DNA from: DATAWZ01 sp036266975
GTDB lineage: Bacteria > Actinomycetota > Thermoleophilia > Solirubrobacterales > Solirubrobacteraceae
DNA length: 16,043 bases
Assembly: GCA_036266975.1 (NCBI GenBank)
Contig: DATAWZ010000156.1
Span: forward strand, 1 to 16,043
Direction: 5' to 3'
This document shows, piece after piece, positions 11,675-16,043 of this stretch (position 1 is its first letter; each line of letters opens with the position of its first letter). Made by a program: the position numbers and the translations under genes. The notes beneath the pieces were generated by a model that searched no databases, was not told where the DNA came from, and was given only the letters and a program-made list of their open reading frames with translations.

Positions 11675-13873
11675 ATGCTCCGTCTCGTCCGTTGGTGCAT
11701 GGCCCATCGCCGCCAGGTGATCCTCGGCTGGCTGGCCACCGCGATCGCCGTGACCGCCATCGCCGGGGCCGTCGGCCGCCAATACGCCAATAACTTCTCG
11801 CTGCCCGGGACCGACTCCCAGCGCGCGGTAAACCTGCTCCAGTCGCGCTTCCCGGCCCAGAGCGGGGATCTGGAGCAGGTCGTCTGGCACGTGTCCTCAG
11901 GGACGGTGAGCGACGCGTCGACCAAGGCGGCGATCGAGCCGCTGCTCGCCAAGATCGCCACGCTGCCGCACGTCACCTACGTGGTCAGTCCCTACGGCGC
12001 CAAGGGCTCGCAGCAGGTCTCGGCCAACCGCCAGACCGCGTTCGCGACCGTCGGCTACGACAAGCGGGCCAATCTGCTCCCCGACGACACCGGCAACGGC
12101 ATCCTCGACGCGATCAAGGCCGTCCACGCGCAGGGCCTGTCCGTCGCCGCCGGCGGCCAGGTCATCGAGGACGCCGAGAGCAAGGGCATCGGCTTCGCCA
12201 CCGGCGTCGGCGTGCTCGCCGCGCTGGTCATCCTCTTCCTCACCTTCGGCTCGCTCGTCGCGGCCGGCATGCCGATGATGACCGCCGGCTTCGGTCTGGT
12301 CACCGGCATCGGCCTGATCGGGCTGATGACGCACGTGGTGTCCACCGCCCAGTTCGCGCCCGAGCTGGCGGTGATGATCGGGCTCGGCGTCGGCATCGAC
12401 TACGCGCTGTTCATCACCACCCGGTTCCGCGAGGCGTACGGACGCACCGGCGACGTCGACCGCGCCGTGCTGGAGGCGATGGACACGTCCGGGCGCGCGG
12501 TCGTGCTCGCCGGGACCACCGTGATCATCGCCCTGCTCGGCATGTTGACGCTCGGCGTGAGCTTCCTGAACGGCGTCGCCGTCGCCGCGGCGTTCGCCGT
12601 GCTGCTGACGTTGGCCGCCTCACTCACCGTCCTGCCGGCCATGCTCTCGCGCTTCGGCGAACGAGTCGCGCTCGGACGCCGCAAGGGCAAGCCGGCCGCG
12701 ACCGAGACGCCCGCCCGGGACCCGCTGTTCCGCCGCTGGGCCGGGCTGATCCAGCGCCATCCGTGGATCTCCGCGACCAGCGCGCTCGCGGTGCTGATCG
12801 TGTTCATCATCCCGGTGACGGCGCTGCGCCTGGACAGCAGCGACGCGAGCAACGACCCCAGCTCGTACAGCTCGCGGCACGCCTACGACATGCTCGCCGC
12901 CGGCTTCGGCAAGGGCTTCAACGGGCCGCTGTCGATCGTGGCCGAGCTGCCCGCGCCCGGCCAGACCGCCGGCCTGGCCCCCCTCGCCGCCGCGCTGAAG
13001 TCCACGCCGGACGTGAGCACGGTCCTGGCGCCGCGGATCAGCCCGGACCGCGAGGTCGCCCTGCTCCGCGTCTACCCGACCTCCGCGCCCGAGGCCCTGG
13101 CCACCACCAACCTGGTCAACAACCTGCGCAAGGACGTGATCCCACCGCTGGAGCGGCGCACCGGCGAGCACGTGCTCGTCGGCGGCTTCACCGCCGGCGC
13201 GATCGACTTCTCACGCGTGCTCGGGCACAAGCTGCCGCTGTTCATCGGCGTGGTGGTGCTGCTCTCGGCGCTGCTGCTGCTGGTGATCTTCCGCTCGCTC
13301 GTGATCCCGGTGCAAGCGGCGATCATGAACCTGCTGAGCATCGGGGGCGCGCTCGGCGTCGTCACCGCGCTGTTCCAGTGGGGCTGGCTGGGCAGCCTGC
13401 TCGGCGTGCGCGCGGGGCCGATCGAGGGCTTCGTGCCCGTGATGATGTTCGCGATCGTCTTCGGCCTGTCGATGGACTACGAGGTCTTCCTGATCTCGCG
13501 CGTGCACGAGGAGTGGGTGCGTGGACGCGACGCCTCGCGAGCGGTGCTCGACGGCCTGGCCTTCACCGGGCGGGTCATCACCGCCGCCGCGGCGATCATG
13601 GTCTGCGTGTTCCTCTCCTTCCTGCTCGGCGACGAGCGGGTGATCAAGGAGTTCGGTCTGGGCCTGGGCGGCGCGATCTTCCTCGACGCGGTCGTCGTTC
13701 GCTGCCTGCTGCTGCCCGCGGTGCTCGAGATCCTGGGCGAGCGCACGTGGTGGCTGCCCGAGAGCCTCGCGCGCCGGCTGCCGCGGGTGCGGATCGAGGG
13801 CTCGCTCGCCGGGCTCCCCGAGGACCCCGAGCTCGCGGTGGCGCCCGCCTCGGACGCGACGGTCAGCGCGTAG
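11675..13873 (+). CDS. MMPL-family RND transporter
   Basis: This 732-residue inner-membrane transporter is built of two homologous halves. Each has an N-terminal TM (about 13-33; about 365-383), a periplasmic-type soluble domain (about 40-165; about 385-515) and a bundle of five TM helices. The proton-relay Asp-Tyr pairs typical of MMPL proteins are visible as GVGIDYALF (D242-Y243) and GLSMDYEVF (D601-Y602). The family exports lipids, siderophores, polyketides or drugs using the proton gradient; the substrate here is unknown. Adjacent divergent MarR control favours an inducible export or efflux role. It has a strong Shine-Dalgarno and promoter. The stop lies 11 bp inside the converging zinc-ribbon gene. 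Confidence 0.93.
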   Translation: MLRLVRWCMAHRRQVILGWLATAIAVTAIAGAVGRQYANNFSLPGTDSQRAVNLLQSRFPAQSGDLEQVVWHVSSGTVSDASTKAAIEPLLAKIATLPHVTYVVSPYGAKGSQQVSANRQTAFATVGYDKRANLLPDDTGNGILDAIKAVHAQGLSVAAGGQVIEDAESKGIGFATGVGVLAALVILFLTFGSLVAAGMPMMTAGFGLVTGIGLIGLMTHVVSTAQFAPELAVMIGLGVGIDYALFITTRFREAYGRTGDVDRAVLEAMDTSGRAVVLAGTTVIIALLGMLTLGVSFLNGVAVAAAFAVLLTLAASLTVLPAMLSRFGERVALGRRKGKPAATETPARDPLFRRWAGLIQRHPWISATSALAVLIVFIIPVTALRLDSSDASNDPSSYSSRHAYDMLAAGFGKGFNGPLSIVAELPAPGQTAGLAPLAAALKSTPDVSTVLAPRISPDREVALLRVYPTSAPEALATTNLVNNLRKDVIPPLERRTGEHVLVGGFTAGAIDFSRVLGHKLPLFIGVVVLLSALLLLVIFRSLVIPVQAAIMNLLSIGGALGVVTALFQWGWLGSLLGVRAGPIEGFVPVMMFAIVFGLSMDYEVFLISRVHEEWVRGRDASRAVLDGLAFTGRVITAAAAIMVCVFLSFLLGDERVIKEFGLGLGGAIFLDAVVVRCLLLPAVLEILGERTWWLPESLARRLPRVRIEGSLAGLPEDPELAVAPASDATVSA

Positions 13874-14018
13874 GCGTCTTCGCCGCCGCGCGCACCGGCT
13901 CCGCGGCGGCGGGTACCAACTCGTCGCCGCAGCGCGGGCAGGTGTGGGGCGCGTCGAGCTCGTGATCGGCGACCGAGCTCCAGACGGTGCGGCAGTTGAT
14001 GCAGTGGCGTCGGTTCAT
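13863..14018 (-). CDS. 51-residue zinc-ribbon protein
   Basis: The short gene begins at ATG 14018 with an AAAGGG Shine-Dalgarno 5 nt upstream (14029-14024) and ends at TGA 13865-13863. It encodes two CxxC knuckles, C6-I-N-C9 (in RRHCINCRTVW) and C27-P-R-C30, separated by 17 residues with HELDAPHT between them. A basic/Ala-rich tail ends in KTPTR. This is a classic rubredoxin-like zinc-ribbon pattern. The function is unknown; such small ribbons bind nucleic acid or serve as structural or regulatory subunits. It lies 73 bp downstream of tgt on the same strand and could be co-transcribed. Its 3' end overlaps mmpL by 11 bp. The paired Cys motifs plus a good ribosome site make it credible despite its size. 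Confidence 0.75.
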   Translation of the reverse strand: MNRRHCINCRTVWSSVADHELDAPHTCPRCGDELVPAAAEPVRAAAKTPTR

Positions 14019-14091
14019 GTCATCCCTTTGGTGGCGCGGTGTTCCCCGATGGGTATCGACCGACGGGCCGCTGGACATGACAGCGCCGCGG

Positions 14092-15291
14092 TCACCAGGG
14101 CGACGCGCCGGCGCGAAGTTCGGCGGCGCGCTCCGGGAGCGTGCCGTCGAGGATCGCCGCGCGCAGCACCACCATGAGCCGCCCGAGGAAGGTGAGGTTG
14201 TGCGCGGTGAGCAGCCGCGCACCGGTGAGCTCGCCCGTCCGGGCCAGGTAGTGCAGGTAGGCCCGCGAGAGCCCGGCGGCGCAGGCCGGGCACGGGCAGC
14301 CCTCGAGCAGCGGCTCGTCGCACTCGCGCCAGCGCGCCTTGATCAGGTCCACGCGCCAGCGTGCCGCCGGATCCGGGACGAGGGCCGTGCCGTGGCGGGC
14401 CAGCCGGGTGGGCATCGCGCAGTCGAAGGTGTCGATCCCCAGCTCGACGCCGCAGATCAGGTCGTCGACGTCGCCGATGCCGAGCAGGTGGCGGGGGCGC
14501 TCGGGGGCGACGCGCTCGAGCGCCTCGGTCGCCCAGCCGACGACCTCGTACATCTGCGGCTTCTCCGAGCCCAGCGAGCCGCCGATCGCGATCCCGGCGC
14601 AGCCGCTGGCGGCGACCGCCTCGGTCGAGGCCACGCGCAGGTCCTCGTGGATCCCGCCCTGGACGATCCCGTAGAGCACCTGACCGGCGGTGGCGTGGCG
14701 CTCGTGCCAGCGCAGGCAGCGGTCCAGCCAGCGGTGGGTACGCTCGGTCGAACGGGCGGTGTAGTCGCGGTCGACGTGAAACGGAGTGCACTCGTCGAAG
14801 GCGAGCGCGATGTCCGACCCGAGCGCCGCCTGGACCTCCATCGAGGTCTCCGGCGACATCAAGCGCGCGGAGCCGTCGGTGTAGGAGCGAAAGCGCACCC
14901 CGTCCTCCTCGATCCCGAGGATCGCACCGTCGCGGCTGGCGCCGGTCGAGCGCCGGCCCTTGATCTCGTCGGCCACGGTCCCGTGGCCCATCGAGAAGAC
15001 CTGAAAGCCGCCCGAGTCGGTGATGATCGGCGCGTTCCAGCCCATGAAGCGGTGCAGACCGCCGCGGCGGGCGATCAGCTCGTGCCCGGGACGCAGCATC
15101 AGGTGGAAGGCGTTGCCGAGCACCATCTCGAAACCGGCCTGCGCGACTTCGGCCGGCAGCATGGCCTTGACCGTCGCCTTGGTGGCCAAGGGAACGAACG
15201 CGGGGGTGAGCACCGGACCGTGCGCGGTGCGCAGCGCACCGGTGCGCGCCAGTGACCCCGCCTGGCGCCCGGTTATCGTCAGGAGCTTCAT
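14092..15291 (-). CDS. tgt: tRNA-guanine transglycosylase
   Basis: The enzyme exchanges guanine-34 of GUN-anticodon tRNAs for the queuosine precursor preQ1. The 399-residue TIM-barrel protein shows TDSGGFQVFS (91-100, with catalytic D92), LAFDECTPF (163-171), the substrate-loop block YGIVQGG (207-213), GIDTFDCAMPTR (285-296) with the nucleophile Asp, and a zinc site CPCPAC (332-337) with TAHN His 364. Length is normal. The ATG at 15291 (MKLLTITG) fits the family start better; an upstream ATG at 15300 would add three residues and overlap the DedA start. There is no Shine-Dalgarno sequence. No other queuosine gene is visible in the window. A zinc-ribbon gene follows on the same strand. Confidence 0.95.
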   Translation of the reverse strand: MKLLTITGRQAGSLARTGALRTAHGPVLTPAFVPLATKATVKAMLPAEVAQAGFEMVLGNAFHLMLRPGHELIARRGGLHRFMGWNAPIITDSGGFQVFSMGHGTVADEIKGRRSTGASRDGAILGIEEDGVRFRSYTDGSARLMSPETSMEVQAALGSDIALAFDECTPFHVDRDYTARSTERTHRWLDRCLRWHERHATAGQVLYGIVQGGIHEDLRVASTEAVAASGCAGIAIGGSLGSEKPQMYEVVGWATEALERVAPERPRHLLGIGDVDDLICGVELGIDTFDCAMPTRLARHGTALVPDPAARWRVDLIKARWRECDEPLLEGCPCPACAAGLSRAYLHYLARTGELTGARLLTAHNLTFLGRLMVVLRAAILDGTLPERAAELRAGASPW

Positions 15292-15298
15292 CGCGGAC

Positions 15299-15910
15299 AT
15301 GATTCTCGCCTTCTCGCTCACCCACGTCGCGCAGAACCTCGGATACCCGGCGCTCGTCGTGCTCGTGCTCGCCGAGTCGCTCGGCGTCCCGCTCCCCGGA
15401 GAGACCGCGTTGCTGACCGCCGGCGTGCTCGCCAGCCAGCACAAGCTCTCGATCGAATTGGTCATCCTGCTCGCCGCCGTCTCGGCGATCATCGGCGGGA
15501 ACATCGGCTACCTGATCGGCGCGCGCGGCGGGCGCTACCTGCTCGAGCGGCCGGGACCGTTCGCCGAGGAGCGCAAGCGCGTCCTGGAGACCGGCGAGCC
15601 GTTCTTCGCCACGCACGGCCCCAAGGCGGTGTTCATCAGCCGCTGGATCCTCGGCCTGCGGACCTTCGGCGCGTGGCTCGCCGGGGCGAGCCACATGTCG
15701 CTGCCGGAGTTCGAGGTCTACAACGCGCTCGGCGGGATCGGCTGGGCGGTGACGATCGGCCTGCTCGCGTACTACGTCGGCAACTCGATCAAGCACGTGA
15801 TCACGAGCGTCGGCCTGTGGGCGCTCGTCGCGGCGGCGGTCCTCGCCGCCGCCTTCCTGGTCTGGCGTCGCCGCCGGCGCCGTCAACGCGCCGGCGGCGA
15901 ATCAGGCTAG
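15299..15910 (+). CDS. DedA-family membrane protein
   Basis: The 203-residue polytopic protein has the DedA (SNARE-associated/VTT) pattern: an N-terminal helix, then ESLGVPLPGETALLTAG (26-42), GGNIGYLIGARGG (66-78), the second motif SRWILGLRTFGAWLAGASHM (114-133), and C-terminal helices at about 142-162 and 168-190 followed by an Arg-rich end. DedA proteins are linked to undecaprenyl-phosphate or phospholipid translocation and membrane homeostasis. The usual Pro in R-[FW]-x-P-x-x-R is Leu here. ATG 15299 is the only good start: it precedes the helix and upstream in-frame codons lie inside tgt. It shares the CATG at 15298-15301 with the alternative tgt start. AGGAG at 15281-15285 is 13 nt upstream, too far for a strong ribosome site. 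Confidence 0.9.
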   Translation: MILAFSLTHVAQNLGYPALVVLVLAESLGVPLPGETALLTAGVLASQHKLSIELVILLAAVSAIIGGNIGYLIGARGGRYLLERPGPFAEERKRVLETGEPFFATHGPKAVFISRWILGLRTFGAWLAGASHMSLPEFEVYNALGGIGWAVTIGLLAYYVGNSIKHVITSVGLWALVAAAVLAAAFLVWRRRRRRQRAGGESG

Positions 15911-15917
15911 TTGGGTT

Positions 15918-15928
15918 GGCCTTCGGCC
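15918..15928 (+). terminator. Small UUC-loop hairpin after the DedA gene
   Basis: GGCC-TTC-GGCC forms a short, GC-rich stem seven bases after the DedA stop. There is no T tract. It may contribute to 3'-end formation but is weak on its own. Confidence 0.3.
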
Positions 15929-15947
15929 GTACGCGGATCGGTGAAAT

Positions 15948-16034
15948 GGGGGAGGATCCGGGGACCGCTCGTTGACGTCGCGTTTTCCTTGGTGCTCGTG
16001 AGCCCGTGGCTAGTTTGACGCAGGGTCCTCCCCC
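15948..16034. repeat. Long-range 12-bp inverted repeat at the right edge
   Basis: GGGGGAGGATCC (15948-15959) can pair with GGGTCCTCCCCC (16023-16034) over 12 positions with one G-T wobble, leaving 63 nt between the arms. No gene is apparent in this 133-bp terminal stretch. The pairing could close a structured RNA or a 5' leader of a gene beyond the window, but no known RNA class is recognised. Confidence 0.4.
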
Positions 16035-16043
16035 GGTGTACCG

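Noticed and set aside
14343..14360. Tgt region checked for QueA or other queuosine genes nearby
   Set aside because: None of the neighbouring frames shows QueA, QueG or YajC-like patterns; the neighbours are a zinc ribbon, MMPL and DedA.
14015..15886. 623-codon open frame on minus, covering tgt and dedA
   Set aside because: Arg/Asp/Pro-rich low-quality translation in another frame of tgt and antisense to dedA; no motif.
15972..16016. TTGACG (15972-15977) and TAGTTT (16011-16016) as a promoter pair
   Set aside because: Spacing is 33 bp, far from the 16-18 needed, and no -10 fits the first hexamer.

Overview
The window is about 16 kb of very GC-rich DNA with gene-dense coding on both strands and strong G/C preference at third codon positions. 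GTG and TTG starts are common and 4-bp stop/start overlaps recur. Together with the gene families present (actinobacterial-type family 39 glycosyltransferase, PknB-type kinase, MMPL transporter with a MarR regulator, DUF3467 protein, CcmH of a system II-like cytochrome c pathway), this points to a chromosomal segment of a high-GC actinomycete-like bacterium. I would guess the Thermoleophilia (Solirubrobacter/Conexibacter-like), but that is an inference and not a placement. I see no IS element, CRISPR array, phage gene, defence island, tRNA or rRNA. No stretch without a gene exceeds 300 bases; the longest is 573-794.

Left to right. Positions 1-572 (+) hold the 3' end of an unknown gene, possibly the thioredoxin partner, then ccmH. 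A 222-bp convergent gap carries a perfect 12-bp stem terminator. Positions 795-4442 (-) form a tight cluster read right to left: rlmH, a secreted protein gene that looks broken, a two-TM potassium-channel-like protein with an RCK/TrkA domain, and argS, which starts at a TTG overlapping the channel stop. Divergent from rlmH is a small DUF3467 gene (4460-4771, +). It overlaps by 4 bp the end of a large membrane glycosyltransferase (4768-6894, -), followed on the same strand by an M48/Ste24-like membrane protease (6996-8243, -).

Positions 8366-11045 (+) form a three-gene unit coupled by two ATGA overlaps: a metallophosphoesterase, a Thr/Ser-rich lipoprotein and a membrane-anchored Ser/Thr kinase. 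This is the most suggestive functional module in the window: a kinase and a phosphoesterase on either side of a surface lipoprotein. It converges on a marR gene (11026-11583, -), which is divergent from an mmpL transporter gene (11675-13873, +). Their shared spacer contains interleaved promoters and an inverted repeat, a classic autoregulated efflux arrangement. Then come a 51-residue zinc-ribbon protein (-), tgt (-), and a DedA-family membrane gene (+) whose start overlaps the first possible tgt start. The last 130 bp are non-coding and contain a long-range 12-bp inverted repeat cut close to the window edge.

The points most worth checking are: (i) rlmH appears to lack a normal start codon, having ACG exactly where Met is expected, and sits on back-to-back, possibly leaderless promoters shared with the DUF3467 gene; (ii) the secreted gene has two compensating frame changes plus an in-frame TAG; (iii) the channel lacks the TVGYGD selectivity filter; (iv) the phosphoesterase-lipoprotein-kinase unit. 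All family calls come from motifs read by eye, without database searches.
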